A DNA stretch of 33,297 nucleotides from Flammeovirgaceae bacterium (GCA_021299455.1 JAJTGQ010000017.1:1-33297); one strand, 5' to 3'; shown: positions 7,346-15,980, numbered from the stretch's first letter. Translations and numbers: made by a program. The notes: generated from the letters alone by a model not told the origin.

Positions 7346-9250
7346 ATGAAAAAAGTATGCCTTGCCCTTATTGCCGTATTAGTTTTGGGCTGCAATGCCC
7401 CGAAAGAAGTAACGACTAAACAATACTCGGTCAATCAGTTTATGGACATCGTTCAAATCAATGGAGGCTCCTTTTCACCCGATGAAAGCAAGCTCGTTTA
7501 TAACAGCAAGGCTACCGGGATTTTCAATGCCTACGAAATCGATTTGAAGACCGGAATTGAAAAGCAATTGACCGCCTCTACAGATAACGCCATTTTTAGC
7601 CAGTCTTATTTTCCGAACGATGACCGAATGCTTTACACCAGTGATAAAGGCGGCAATGAAATCAATCATTTGTATGTACGTAACCAAGATGGTTCCGTTA
7701 TTGATCTAATCCAGGACAGTACCGCAAAAGCCCAGTTTGGCGGATGGAGCTACAATAAGAAATTGATGTACTACACGTCAAACAGCAGAGACAAGAAATT
7801 TTTTGATCTCTACAATGTTCAAGTTGCCGGAGGGGAAACAAAGGTGTATCCATCTACACTTGTTTACAAAAATGAAAAAGGGTTGAATCCAGATGTGATG
7901 TCGAACGATGATCGCTACATCGCGCTGAGCGAAACCATTACCACCAATAATTCAAACATGTATCTGCTCGATACGCAATCAGGTAAGCTGAATTTGTTGA
8001 GTAAACACGAAGGAGATGCGCAATACAACGCTCAGTACTTCAGTTTGGACGGCAAGACACTTTTTTACCTCACCGATGAGGGCAGCGAATTCATGTACCT
8101 GGCCAGTTATGATATTGCAACGGGCGAAAAGAAAAAAGTAGAAGAAGCACCTTGGGATATTATGTATGCTTATCTATCACGCAGCGGAAAGTATAGGGTA
8201 GTGGCCATCAATAATGATGCACGTACTGAAATAAAAATTTATAATGAGCAAGACGGAGGTAAACTCGTTTCCGTAGAAGGTTTGCCCGAAGGAGACATCA
8301 CGGGTGTCAATATATCAGATAGCGAGAAATTGATGTCCTTTTACGTAAGCAGTTCAAAGTCGCCCAGCAACTTGTTTGTCTATAATTTCGATACCAAAGA
8401 GGTGAAGCAATTGACCAATACTATGACGAAAGAGATTGACCCGAACGATTTGGTCGCTGGCGAAGTGGTGCGGTTCAAATCGTTTGATGGGCTGGAAATT
8501 CCCTGCCTGCTCTATAAACCCAAAGGAATTAAAGAAGGCCAAAAGGTGCCTGCCTTACTCTGGATCCATGGAGGCCCGGGCGGACAAACACGCTTAAATT
8601 ATTCGGCTGCGCTTCAGCACTTGGTCAATCATGGCTATGCGGTGTTGGCAGTTAACAACCGCGGAAGTTCAGGCTACGGAAAAACATTTTTTGCTGCTGA
8701 TGATCGCAAACATGGCAACGAAGATTTGCGTGACTGTGTCGAATCAAAAAAACTATTGGCTTCGCTGCCCTATATCGATGCCGACAAAATCGGAATTTAT
8801 GGCGGAAGCTATGGCGGCTATATGGTCATGGCCGCGCTGACTTTTGCTCCTAAAGAATTCAAAGTGGGTGTAAATCTTTTTGGAGTGACGAATTGGATCA
8901 GAACGCTACGCAGCATTCCATCTTGGTGGGAAGCACAACGAAAGGCTTTGTATACCGAACTTGGAGATCCTACCTCTGCTGATTCCGTTGCGCTCTATGC
9001 AAAGTCACCACTCTTTCACACCGATAAAATCACCAAGCCGTTTATCGTATTGCAGGGAAGCAATGATCCAAGGGTACTTCAGGTCGAGTCCGATGAGATT
9101 GTGGCGAACGCACGTAAAAATGGTGTGAAAGTAGAATATGTTATTTTCCCCGATGAAGGCCACGGGTTTGTAAAAAAGGAAAACAATATCAAGGCCTCAG
9201 AAGAAGTATTAAAGTTTTTGGATGCAAATCTCAAAGGTGTAAACCCATAA
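7346..9250 (+). CDS. S9 family prolyl oligopeptidase, lipoprotein
   Basis: A 634-aa exported serine peptidase. A lipoprotein signal peptide ends at LVLGC (Cys at residue 16), so it is probably lipid-anchored facing the periplasm or surface. Residues about 35-370 form a beta-propeller with PD40-like repeats (FSPDESKLVYNS, YFPNDDRMLYTSD, FSLDGKTLFYLTD). The C-terminal alpha/beta-hydrolase domain has WIHGGPGG, NNRGSSGYG, the nucleophile in GGSYGGY (S488), the Asp in GSNDPRV (D574) and the His in EGHGF (H606). Substrates are presumably short peptides (acylaminoacyl or dipeptidyl peptidase-like). A near-consensus -7 box (TACATTCG, 7317-7324) precedes the ATG. Confidence 0.92.
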   Translation: MKKVCLALIAVLVLGCNAPKEVTTKQYSVNQFMDIVQINGGSFSPDESKLVYNSKATGIFNAYEIDLKTGIEKQLTASTDNAIFSQSYFPNDDRMLYTSDKGGNEINHLYVRNQDGSVIDLIQDSTAKAQFGGWSYNKKLMYYTSNSRDKKFFDLYNVQVAGGETKVYPSTLVYKNEKGLNPDVMSNDDRYIALSETITTNNSNMYLLDTQSGKLNLLSKHEGDAQYNAQYFSLDGKTLFYLTDEGSEFMYLASYDIATGEKKKVEEAPWDIMYAYLSRSGKYRVVAINNDARTEIKIYNEQDGGKLVSVEGLPEGDITGVNISDSEKLMSFYVSSSKSPSNLFVYNFDTKEVKQLTNTMTKEIDPNDLVAGEVVRFKSFDGLEIPCLLYKPKGIKEGQKVPALLWIHGGPGGQTRLNYSAALQHLVNHGYAVLAVNNRGSSGYGKTFFAADDRKHGNEDLRDCVESKKLLASLPYIDADKIGIYGGSYGGYMVMAALTFAPKEFKVGVNLFGVTNWIRTLRSIPSWWEAQRKALYTELGDPTSADSVALYAKSPLFHTDKITKPFIVLQGSNDPRVLQVESDEIVANARKNGVKVEYVIFPDEGHGFVKKENNIKASEEVLKFLDANLKGVNP

Positions 9251-9281
9251 AAATTTAACGTAGGAATTTAGCGTTAACCTT

Positions 9282-9289
9282 TAACTTTG
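9282..9289 (+). promoter_or_regulatory. Bacteroidota -7 box for aguB
   Basis: TAACTTTG matches TAnnTTTG exactly and lies 20 nt before the aguB GTG. Immediately upstream, TTAACG (9255-9260) and CGTTAA (9272-9277) form a dyad that may be an operator or a weak end-of-gene hairpin for the peptidase gene. Confidence 0.55.
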
Positions 9290-9309
9290 CAGCTTTAAAT
9301 CAAGGTTAC

Positions 9310-10188
9310 GTGAGCAAACCAGTTAAAATCGGAACAGTGCAGATGAGTTGCACCAAAAGCCCTTCTGAAAACTTACAGAAGGCAAAGGAGAAAATTCGCG
9401 AAGCTGCTAGCAAGGGAGCGCAAATAGTTTGCCTTCAGGAATTATTTACTTCTTTGTATTTCTGCGACACCGAAGACTACGAACACTTTAAATTGGCGGA
9501 AGTAATTCCCGGCCCATCTACTGACTCACTCTCATCATTGGCAAAAGAATTGGGAGTGGTGATCATCGCCTCATTATTTGAAAAACGTACACAAGGAATT
9601 TATCATAACACTACAGCCGTGCTAGATGCAGATGGCGCATACTTAGGCAAATATCGCAAAATGCACATCCCAGACGACCCCTCTTACTATGAGAAATTCT
9701 ATTTTACTCCGGGCGATCTGGGCTACAAAGTTTTTAAAACCAAGTTCGCCACCATTGGCGTATTGATTTGTTGGGATCAATGGTATCCGGAAGCTTCTCG
9801 CATTACGGCCTTGATGGGTGCGGAAGTTTTATTTTACCCTACCGCTATTGGATGGGCTACTTCGCAAGATGAAGCTACCAATACAGAGCAGTACGGTGCC
9901 TGGCAGACCATTCAGCGCAGTCATGCTGTGGCCAATGGCTTACATGTAGTGAGTGTGAACCGAGTAGGCTTCGAACAAAATGGCGCTATGAAATTTTGGG
10001 GCGGCTCATTTATTGCCAATCCCTTAGGAACAATCCTTTATAAGGCACCCCACGAAAATGAAGAGGTGAATGTTACGGAAATTGATTTGAATAAAACCGA
10101 CAGCGTGCGTGTGCACTGGCCCTTCATGCGCGACAGACGAATCGATTCCTATCAGCCAATTACAAAAAGATTTATTGACGAAGACTAA
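9310..10188 (+). CDS. aguB: N-carbamoylputrescine amidase
   Basis: This carbon-nitrogen hydrolase converts N-carbamoylputrescine to putrescine, CO2 and ammonia. It is 292 aa, as usual for AguB. The Glu-Lys-Cys triad is visible: E44 in LQELFTS, K117 in YRKMHIPDD and C154 in LICWDQWYPE. The sequence YRKMHIPDDPSYYEKFYFTP and ATNTEQYGAWQTIQRSHAVA are characteristic of the plant/bacterial AguB type rather than generic nitrilases. The start is GTG 9310, positioned 20 nt after a -7 box. aguA follows 60 nt later on the same strand, together completing the agmatine route to putrescine. The arginine decarboxylase that would supply agmatine is not in the window. Confidence 0.94.
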   Translation: MSKPVKIGTVQMSCTKSPSENLQKAKEKIREAASKGAQIVCLQELFTSLYFCDTEDYEHFKLAEVIPGPSTDSLSSLAKELGVVIIASLFEKRTQGIYHNTTAVLDADGAYLGKYRKMHIPDDPSYYEKFYFTPGDLGYKVFKTKFATIGVLICWDQWYPEASRITALMGAEVLFYPTAIGWATSQDEATNTEQYGAWQTIQRSHAVANGLHVVSVNRVGFEQNGAMKFWGGSFIANPLGTILYKAPHENEEVNVTEIDLNKTDSVRVHWPFMRDRRIDSYQPITKRFIDED

Positions 10189-10203
10189 ATTAGTTGCCAG
10201 TTA

Positions 10204-10242
10204 CAGGTTGCCGGTTATCGGTAACAGGGAACTGGTAACCTG
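10204..10242 (+). promoter_or_regulatory. RNA hairpin between aguB and aguA
   Basis: CAGGTTGCCGGT (10204-10215) and ACTGGTAACCTG (10231-10242) pair over all 12 positions in RNA if two G-U pairs are allowed, with a 15-nt loop. The stem ends 6 nt before the aguA ATG, where the ribosome would bind. The surrounding text is built from degenerate GGTTACC/GGTAACC units, which also suggests a dispersed repeat. Confidence 0.55.
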
Positions 10243-10248
10243 AAACTT

Positions 10249-11283
10249 ATGACCCCTAAGAAACTAGGCTACCACTTCCCCGCAGAATTTGCTCCACACA
10301 CTGCTACATGGCTAAGCTGGCCGCACAAAGAAGCCTCTTGGCCAGGAAAAATTGATTCGATATTTCCTGTGTATGCCCAATTTATCAAGTTGGTGGCGGA
10401 GGGTGAGAAAGTAAACATCAATGTGGCCGATGAGAAGATGAAGCAGTTTGCCGTATCCCATCTGGAAAAAGTAGGGGCGGATTTTAAAAACATCGATTTC
10501 TTTTTTCACCCCACCAACGATGCCTGGTGCCGCGACCACGGTCCCGCATTTTTGATTAACCCAACGGAGAAAAAGAAAATGATCGTGGACTGGGGCTATA
10601 ATGCTTGGGGCGGAAAGTATCCTCCCTTTGATTTAGATGATGTGATTCCTACATTGATTGCTAAGCAATACAACATACCAGTGGTGCATCCGGGAATTGT
10701 AATGGAGGGTGGCTCGGTAGAATTTAACGGGAAGGGAACGCTATTAACTACACGCGCTTGTTTACTCAATCCGAATCGCAATCCCCATCTAAATCAATCG
10801 CAAATTGAAGAGTACTTAATAAATTATTACGGAGTAAATCACATTCTTTGGTTGGGCGATGGCATTATCGGAGACGATACTGATGGTCACATCGATGATC
10901 TCACCCGTTTTGTAAATAGCGATACGGTTGTCACCATTGTAGAAGAAAACAAGGGCGATGAAAATTACGAAATCTTGCAAGACAATTTAAAAGAACTGAA
11001 AACACTCCGCCTGGAGGACGGCAAGCCATTAAATATTATTGAATTGCCGATGCCATCTCCCGTTGTGTATGAAGACCAACGATTGCCAGCGTCTTACGCC
11101 AATTTTTATATTGCCAACAAGTACGTAGTGGTACCGACCTTCAGAGATAAAAACGATGATAGAGCATTGACTATTCTTCAAGCATGCTTTCCGGATAGGA
11201 AAGTGGTTGGCCTGGACTCAACCGATATAATTTGGGGATTGGGGTCTTTTCATTGCTTGAGCCAGCAAGAGCCAGCGGCATAA
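10249..11283 (+). CDS. aguA: Agmatine deiminase
   Basis: Hydrolyses agmatine to N-carbamoylputrescine and ammonia, the step before AguB. The 344-aa protein is a full-length member of the PAD-like guanidino-group modifying family: WLSWPHKEASWPG near the N-terminus, NDAWCRDHGPAFL, the MEGGSVEFNGKGTLLTT segment, GDDTDGHIDDLTRF with the catalytic His H214, and the nucleophile Cys C336 in GLGSFHCLSQQ close to the C-terminus. It is transcribed behind aguB, and its ATG lies just after a stable hairpin that may tune translation. It converges with a small minus-strand gene 4 nt away, with no terminator apparent. Confidence 0.95.
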   Translation: MTPKKLGYHFPAEFAPHTATWLSWPHKEASWPGKIDSIFPVYAQFIKLVAEGEKVNINVADEKMKQFAVSHLEKVGADFKNIDFFFHPTNDAWCRDHGPAFLINPTEKKKMIVDWGYNAWGGKYPPFDLDDVIPTLIAKQYNIPVVHPGIVMEGGSVEFNGKGTLLTTRACLLNPNRNPHLNQSQIEEYLINYYGVNHILWLGDGIIGDDTDGHIDDLTRFVNSDTVVTIVEENKGDENYEILQDNLKELKTLRLEDGKPLNIIELPMPSPVVYEDQRLPASYANFYIANKYVVVPTFRDKNDDRALTILQACFPDRKVVGLDSTDIIWGLGSFHCLSQQEPAA

Positions 11284-11287
11284 TTTG

Positions 11288-11566
11288 TTAACCAAAAAGA
11301 TTATTCTTTTCCTCCAAAGTCATTACCCGTTTGGAGATAGACAATATCTCCTTCAACAAAACATCGTTTTTGATTTCATGCTTAAGTGACTCACTTCGTA
11401 GTTCTTTAGTTTCGGTTTGTAATTGATGAATCTGCTGTGAACTGGCATCGATTCGTTTTAAGATTTCTTCAAACAAATGGTCATGGCTATCTAGCCGATC
11501 TAAAATTCTATCGGTCTTTTGAAGATATTCAGCCAATAATTCAATTATTTTCTCCTCGTTTTTCAT
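11288..11566 (-). CDS. Small coiled-coil protein of unknown function
   Basis: A 92-aa highly charged protein I do not recognise. Almost its whole length shows heptad-like spacing of Leu/Ile residues (IIELLAEYLQKTDRILDRL, LFEEILKRIDA, LLKEILSISKRVMTLEE), so it is likely one long helix or a coiled-coil dimer. No signal peptide, Cys cluster or DNA-binding motif is visible. The ATG at 11566 lies 47 nt after the cyclo-ligase stop on the same strand, so it may be the last gene of the bshC transcript. Real coding is supported by the closed start-to-stop frame and consistent amphipathic pattern, not by homology. Confidence 0.6.
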   Translation of the reverse strand: MKNEEKIIELLAEYLQKTDRILDRLDSHDHLFEEILKRIDASSQQIHQLQTETKELRSESLKHEIKNDVLLKEILSISKRVMTLEEKNNLFG

Positions 11567-11613
11567 AGGGATGCAAGAATTAGGTATTAAAATTACCTAT
11601 TAGATATTCAAAA

Positions 11614-12192
11614 TCAAAGCATATTGCCGAAAGCAAAAAATTGACGTGGCGTAATACATTGGCTAAGCACAATGTCATTTTCATCTACATCTTCAATCAC
11701 GTCTATTGGCGGGAAAAATGAAATTCCGACTCGCTGACAGCGGATTCGGCACTCTGCTAGAAACTGATCATAAAATCCTTTTCCGTACCCCACCCTATTT
11801 CCCGACTTATCAAACGCCAATAGCGGCACCAATACCATTTCTATTTTTTCAGTGGGAGTAGGAACTCCCTGTTCTGGCTCCAATATTCCCCACTTATTTT
11901 TTTTGAGTTGATGAAGCCCTTCGAAATAGATGTTTTCCAACTGATCGCCAACCACTTTAGGGATTGAAATACGAACGTGTGGGAATTCTCTCCGAATTCG
12001 ATCAATGATTGGCCACGTGTCGGGTTCTTTTTTGTTTTCGATGGGCAAGAAAATATGAATGCACTTGATGAACGAAAGATCAATTTGAGCAAAGAACTGA
12101 TTGTAAAGTTGAAAATTAAGTTGCTGGTAGGCACCCTCGGATAGGGCAAGCCTCTTCTGAAGAAATGCTTTTCGAGCCTCCACTTTAGTCAT
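11614..12192 (-). CDS. 5-formyltetrahydrofolate cyclo-ligase
   Basis: ATP-dependent conversion of 5-formyl-THF to 5,10-methenyl-THF, recovering folate for one-carbon metabolism. The 192-aa cytosolic protein has the family C-terminal signature PLLAFDKSGNRVGYGKGFYD, which forms the nucleotide/folate site, and the N-terminal basic helix with KAFLQKRLAL. Length is normal for the MTHFS/YgfA family. The ATG lies inside the end of bshC (8-nt overlap), so the two are translationally coupled. PurH, encoded elsewhere in the window, uses 10-formyl-THF, so both genes touch the same folate pool, but they are not adjacent. Confidence 0.92.
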   Translation of the reverse strand: MTKVEARKAFLQKRLALSEGAYQQLNFQLYNQFFAQIDLSFIKCIHIFLPIENKKEPDTWPIIDRIRREFPHVRISIPKVVGDQLENIYFEGLHQLKKNKWGILEPEQGVPTPTEKIEMVLVPLLAFDKSGNRVGYGKGFYDQFLAECRIRCQRVGISFFPPIDVIEDVDENDIVLSQCITPRQFFAFGNML

Positions 12193-13747
12193 AGATCAGC
12201 ACATTGAACTTAAAATCAAATGGGGCGAGATGATCGATCACTTTCCGGATGAAAGACGGATCACTTTGATAGAAGTTTAGAAAATTGTCGGTTCGTTCTT
12301 GTAAACTTCCGTTCGGAAATAGCGAATCCTTCACGGCTTCAATTTGTCGAAGTTTGTCAGCATGTAGACGCTTTTCTGCCCGTAGCATTTTCTTCTCGAT
12401 TTTCTCTAGTCCATTGACGGCCCTTTGTGTTTCCGCGCCAACGAATTTCGAAAGCGTTGCATCGATTTTAGTGGCGCGTTTTTTTACTTCATTCAGGATA
12501 TGTTGAAGGGTTTCTAATTCTTTGCCTAACGAAAGTTGATGATTGCTATTCTGCGCAATCCAATGATTAAATAAATAGTTTTTCTCTTCGAATAAATCCT
12601 TGATCTCTAATTTTGTTTTTTCAAATTTTTTCATCGTTGGCTCATCCATCACCATCGCAAAAGATCGTGGGAGAAGAATAGGAAAAGGAGTTTCAAATTT
12701 CTCGAACACACCTTTCAACTGGAGCCAATACACCAACTCGGCCGGGCCGCCACAATAGGCCAGGTTGGGTAAGATTATCTCTTGGTACAAAGGACGCAAA
12801 ACAACATTGGGGCTAAATTTTTCGGGTTCCTCCAAAATCATTTTCTCCACTTCTGCATTTGAAAATTTCAACGTTGAGTCTACTACTTGAAACCCGTCAG
12901 CGGTTTTTTCTAACCGACTGCGCAGCCCATCAATCAAGTAGAAAAAGTTTATCTCACGGGCATTGACTTGTGTATGATAGCCGCTGCTTTGAAGTTCTTG
13001 TGTGGCTTGATCAACCAAAGACTTTGAGCTGTGTTTGAACAGGTCATCCTTGGTAACATGTGCGAACGATTTTTTCAATTCGCGATTATCGGCATCTACT
13101 ACCACCAACCCTTCTCCACCAAATAATGCATTGACATAATGATGCACGGCTTGCGATAGATTTTTACTCTTCGTATAGGCCTCCTTGAAAAGGGATATTT
13201 CTCCAGGTATTTCATTAAAAAGATTCTTAAATTCTTTCGTGTGAAATCTGCCTACTGCGCCTTGCTGTTCGGTACTCCAAACATATTTATTTCCGTACAA
13301 GCGAAAATATTTGATCTCTTCATAGTCATGGTCTTCAGAAGCCATCCAATAGACCGGTACGAAATGATAGGCCGGATAGGCTTCCTTTAGTTCTTTGCAC
13401 GCGTTGATTACCGTGATAATCTTGTAAATGAAATAAAGAGGACCGGTAAAAATATTTAATTGATGACCGGTAGTAACAGTAAACGTTTTGGAGTCACCCA
13501 AAGACGCTATGTTCTGCTTTACTTTTTCGTTGATAGTCAAATTGCTGTATTGCCTCGTTAATTCGTGCATCAGCGACAATCGTTTTTCTTGAGGAAATGC
13601 AGCTTTCTCTTTGATTTGATCTTTGAAGCTTGCGACAGAAGGGAATCGAGAATAGAATTTTTTAAGGGTATCTTTTTGATTGATGTAATCGAGAAAAAAG
13701 GGACTAAATGCGTGAGTATCGGTAAAGTCAATCTTTCTTGTCTTCAT
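12185..13747 (-). CDS. bshC: Bacillithiol synthase (cysteine-adding enzyme)
   Basis: BshC adds cysteine to glucosaminyl-malate in the last step of bacillithiol synthesis, the low-molecular-weight thiol of Firmicutes and many Bacteroidota. The 520-aa protein has the family hallmarks: TGHQLNIFTGPLYFIYKI in a Rossmann-like core, YWMASEDHDYEEIKYF, CGGPAELVYW and LPRSFAMV. A long coiled-coil (about residues 385-470) precedes a C-terminal domain. Length is close to the Bacteroidota norm. Start ATG 13747. Its upstream region contains a 144-bp MITE-like element starting 158 bp away, so any promoter must lie in or before that insertion. BshA and BshB are not in the window. Confidence 0.92.
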   Translation of the reverse strand: MKTRKIDFTDTHAFSPFFLDYINQKDTLKKFYSRFPSVASFKDQIKEKAAFPQEKRLSLMHELTRQYSNLTINEKVKQNIASLGDSKTFTVTTGHQLNIFTGPLYFIYKIITVINACKELKEAYPAYHFVPVYWMASEDHDYEEIKYFRLYGNKYVWSTEQQGAVGRFHTKEFKNLFNEIPGEISLFKEAYTKSKNLSQAVHHYVNALFGGEGLVVVDADNRELKKSFAHVTKDDLFKHSSKSLVDQATQELQSSGYHTQVNAREINFFYLIDGLRSRLEKTADGFQVVDSTLKFSNAEVEKMILEEPEKFSPNVVLRPLYQEIILPNLAYCGGPAELVYWLQLKGVFEKFETPFPILLPRSFAMVMDEPTMKKFEKTKLEIKDLFEEKNYLFNHWIAQNSNHQLSLGKELETLQHILNEVKKRATKIDATLSKFVGAETQRAVNGLEKIEKKMLRAEKRLHADKLRQIEAVKDSLFPNGSLQERTDNFLNFYQSDPSFIRKVIDHLAPFDFKFNVLIYD

Positions 13748-13905
13748 ACTACTTCGCTGGTAAGTTTATTTGACAACTTTTCATCTTACACTAGAATTGA
13801 TGGATTCTTTTTTACGAAAGCTACGCAGTACAAGTATCAGCAACAAATCAGATAATTATTAGGCATACTTGCAACTAACGGCTGGTTGGGAACTTAAGTT
13901 CTTGA

Positions 13906-14049
13906 GGGTGTACGACAGTTTTACATTTCTCCGTGACCCTTGTGGTTTCTTTGTGTTCCCTGTGGTAAAAATGCAAACCACTAAGTTCTCAAAGGTTGCA
14001 CAAAGTACACCATTGAGCTATCCACCTTAAGCAAAACTGTCGTACACCC
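13906..14049. mobile_element. MITE-like element, 144 bp, perfect 17-bp terminal inverted repeats
   Basis: GGGTGTACGACAGTTTT (13906-13922) and its exact complement (14033-14049) bound a 144-bp segment flanked on both sides by the direct repeat GTTCTTGA (13898-13905 and 14050-14057). Perfect terminal repeats plus an exact 8-bp duplication are the marks of transposition. The interior has no gene; read on the minus strand it carries ACCACA/CACAAAG-rich units (13937-14012) like the dispersed repeats of many environmental bacteria. It lies between the rimO stop and bshC. Apart from it, the stretch 13748-14084 shows nothing I can assign. Confidence 0.82.
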
Positions 14050-14084
14050 GTTCTTGACACTAACGGTTGATTTGTTAAAAAACT

Positions 14085-15395
14085 CTAAATGACCTGTGCC
14101 ATCAAATCAAACTCGGTGGCACTGGTGACTTTGGCTTGAACAAAATCTCCAATCCTTAAATACTCATTTGTGCCTTCAAAGATAACTTCATTATCCACTT
14201 CGGGTGAATCATGCTCTGTGCGTCCAATAAAACTTCCGCCTTCTTTCCGGTCAACAAGAACTTTAATTGTCTTGCCCACTTTCGCTTGATTAAGCTCCAG
14301 AGAAATCCCCTGCTGCAATTCCATCAATGCATCAACACGCTCTTGTTTTACATCAGCCGGAACATCATCAGCAAAAGAATGCGAGTGGGTGTTTTCTTCA
14401 TGTGAATAGGGAAATACGCCTAGTCGATCGAAACGAGAATGCTCTACAAATCGCATCATCTCTTCAAAGTAAGCTTCTGATTCACCGGGGTGCCCGGCAA
14501 TTAAAGTAGTGCGAATGGCAATGCCCGGTACTTTCGCCCGAATGGTCTGCAAAAGTTCTTCCGTTTTTTCACGCGTGATGCCACGCCTCATCACTTTCAG
14601 CATTTCAGAGGAGCCATGCTGAAGGGGTATGTCAAGGTATTTGCAAATATTATCTCTCTCAGCCATGGTTTCCAGAACGTCTAACGGAAAACCCATCGGG
14701 AAGGCATAATGCAATCGAATCCAATCGATACCTTCCACATCTGAAAGTTTTTTCAGAAGATCCGAGAGGTTGCGTTTTTTATAAATGTCTAATCCGTAAT
14801 AGGTAGAATCTTGTGCAATGAGTAGTAGTTCTTTGGTTCCGTTTTTTGCCAGATTTTTTGCCTCCAGCACTAATTCTTCTATTGGTCGCGAAACATGTTT
14901 GCCGCGCATCAATGGAATGGCACAAAACGAACAGGGGCGGTCGCATCCCTCTGAAATTTTCAGGTAGGCAAAATGACTGGGATTGGTAAGAATGCGTTCT
15001 CCGACTAGTTCATGTTTGTAATTGGCGTTCAATTGTTTTAGTAGTCGAGATAAATCGCGTGTGCCAAACCACGCGTCCACTTCCGGAATTTCTTTTTCTA
15101 AATCTTGACTGTAGCGCTGCGAAAGGCAGCCTGTTACATACACCTTTTCTACCAATCCTTCTTCTTTGGCATCCACATAGCGCAGAATAGTATCGATGGA
15201 TTCCTGTTTGGCATTATCGATAAACCCACAGGTATTGATGACTACGATATTTGAATCATCTTTTTTTGACTCGTGGGTGGCGTCAATGCCGTTGCCCTTC
15301 AACTGGGTAAGTAGTACTTCAGAATCCACGAGGTTTTTAGAACAACCTAGTGTAACGATATTGACTTTCGTCTTTTTAACGCCTTTCGTTTTCAA
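14085..15395 (-). CDS. rimO: Ribosomal protein S12 methylthiotransferase RimO
   Basis: A radical-SAM enzyme that methylthiolates the conserved Asp of ribosomal protein S12. The 436-aa chain has the N-terminal UPF0004 domain with cluster-binding Cys C18 (TLGCSKN), C56 (NTCGF) and C90 (TGCLSQ). The radical-SAM CxxxCxxC at C151-C155-C158 (EGCDRPCSFC) comes next, and a C-terminal TRAM domain from about residue 370. TLGCSKNLVDSE separates RimO from MiaB. The start is inferred to be TTG 15395: an in-frame stop lies three codons upstream, no ATG or GTG occurs before the first Cys, and the KTKGVKKTKVNIVTLG lead-in is normal for Bacteroidota RimO. A -7 box precedes it. Confidence 0.94.
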   Translation of the reverse strand: MKTKGVKKTKVNIVTLGCSKNLVDSEVLLTQLKGNGIDATHESKKDDSNIVVINTCGFIDNAKQESIDTILRYVDAKEEGLVEKVYVTGCLSQRYSQDLEKEIPEVDAWFGTRDLSRLLKQLNANYKHELVGERILTNPSHFAYLKISEGCDRPCSFCAIPLMRGKHVSRPIEELVLEAKNLAKNGTKELLLIAQDSTYYGLDIYKKRNLSDLLKKLSDVEGIDWIRLHYAFPMGFPLDVLETMAERDNICKYLDIPLQHGSSEMLKVMRRGITREKTEELLQTIRAKVPGIAIRTTLIAGHPGESEAYFEEMMRFVEHSRFDRLGVFPYSHEENTHSHSFADDVPADVKQERVDALMELQQGISLELNQAKVGKTIKVLVDRKEGGSFIGRTEHDSPEVDNEVIFEGTNEYLRIGDFVQAKVTSATEFDLMAQVI

Positions 15396-15413
15396 TTTCT
15401 TCTAATAAGGGGG

Positions 15414-15421
15414 CAAATTTA
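15414..15421 (-). promoter_or_regulatory. Bacteroidota -7 box for rimO
   Basis: The minus strand reads TAAATTTG, an exact TAnnTTTG match 19 nt upstream of the rimO TTG start. It shares a 90-bp divergent region with the promoter of the DUF6452 gene. Confidence 0.55.
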
Positions 15422-15466
15422 CGAAAAATACGCGCTGCGGAACGGAAGTTGGCACAGTGGTTGAAG

Positions 15467-15474
15467 TATATTTG
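15467..15474 (+). promoter_or_regulatory. Bacteroidota -7 box for the DUF6452-DUF6048 pair
   Basis: TATATTTG is an exact TAnnTTTG match 11 nt before the ATG at 15486, implying a very short leader. Confidence 0.55.
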
Positions 15475-15485
15475 CTGCTAAAGTA

Positions 15486-15980
15486 ATGGCTCGAATTCTC
15501 CTTTTTTTGCTGGTTGTGTTAATGGGCGCCTCATGTTTTTATGAGCCCGATTGCCTAGTCACGGCCTCCTCGGCAGTCAAAATTGAGTTCAAACAAACAA
15601 AGACCAATCCCACTACGCGGGTTAGAACTGTGGTAGATTCTGCCTTAGTATTCAATTCGGTTTTAGTTTCGGGAATCGATACCGCCTACATCAAGTACAA
15701 ACTCGGTCAATCCTTCAGCTCGGTTACGTTGCCGGTCGATCCGCGAGTGAAAACCATCAAATATGTTTTCAATATACGCTCAACATCAGGTGTAATTACC
15801 CGAAAAGATAGTATTGTTTTTAACTATGCCAGTGAAAGTGTTGTTATCGCACCCCGATGTGGTGCGTACACCTACTTTTTGGATTTAAAGATTTCCAAAA
15901 CGAATTATGATTCAACCAAATACAAATTGGTCAGCAATCGCCTGCTAAAAGGAACTACCAATGTGCAAGTATTTTTTTAG
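15486..15980 (+). CDS. DUF6452 family putative lipoprotein
   Basis: A 164-aa exported protein with a lipoprotein signal (LLFLLVVLMGASC, Cys at residue 17), followed by a beta-rich domain without known catalytic motifs. Two Cys (CFYEPDC) sit right after the lipobox and a third lies in the later APRCGAYTYFLDL segment, a pattern I associate with the Bacteroidota DUF6452 family. Its function is unknown. It overlaps the next gene by 20 nt, and the DUF6452-DUF6048 pair is a recurrent arrangement in Bacteroidota, which suggests joint action at the cell envelope. The family call is from memory of sequence pattern and neighbourhood. Confidence 0.7.
   Translation: MARILLFLLVVLMGASCFYEPDCLVTASSAVKIEFKQTKTNPTTRVRTVVDSALVFNSVLVSGIDTAYIKYKLGQSFSSVTLPVDPRVKTIKYVFNIRSTSGVITRKDSIVFNYASESVVIAPRCGAYTYFLDLKISKTNYDSTKYKLVSNRLLKGTTNVQVFF

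Noticed and set aside
9310-11283. Agmatine genes as an arginine-deiminase-like energy operon
   Set aside because: No carbamate kinase, putrescine carbamoyltransferase or antiporter nearby; the AguB type indicates the biosynthetic putrescine route.
13565-13855. 96-aa plus-strand frame across the bshC start
   Set aside because: Mostly antisense to bshC, composition not protein-like and no promoter; the part beyond bshC shows no family features.
13937-14012. CRISPR-like array in CACAAAG/ACCACA units
   Set aside because: Units are irregular, very short and without spacers of constant length; they lie inside the MITE-like element.
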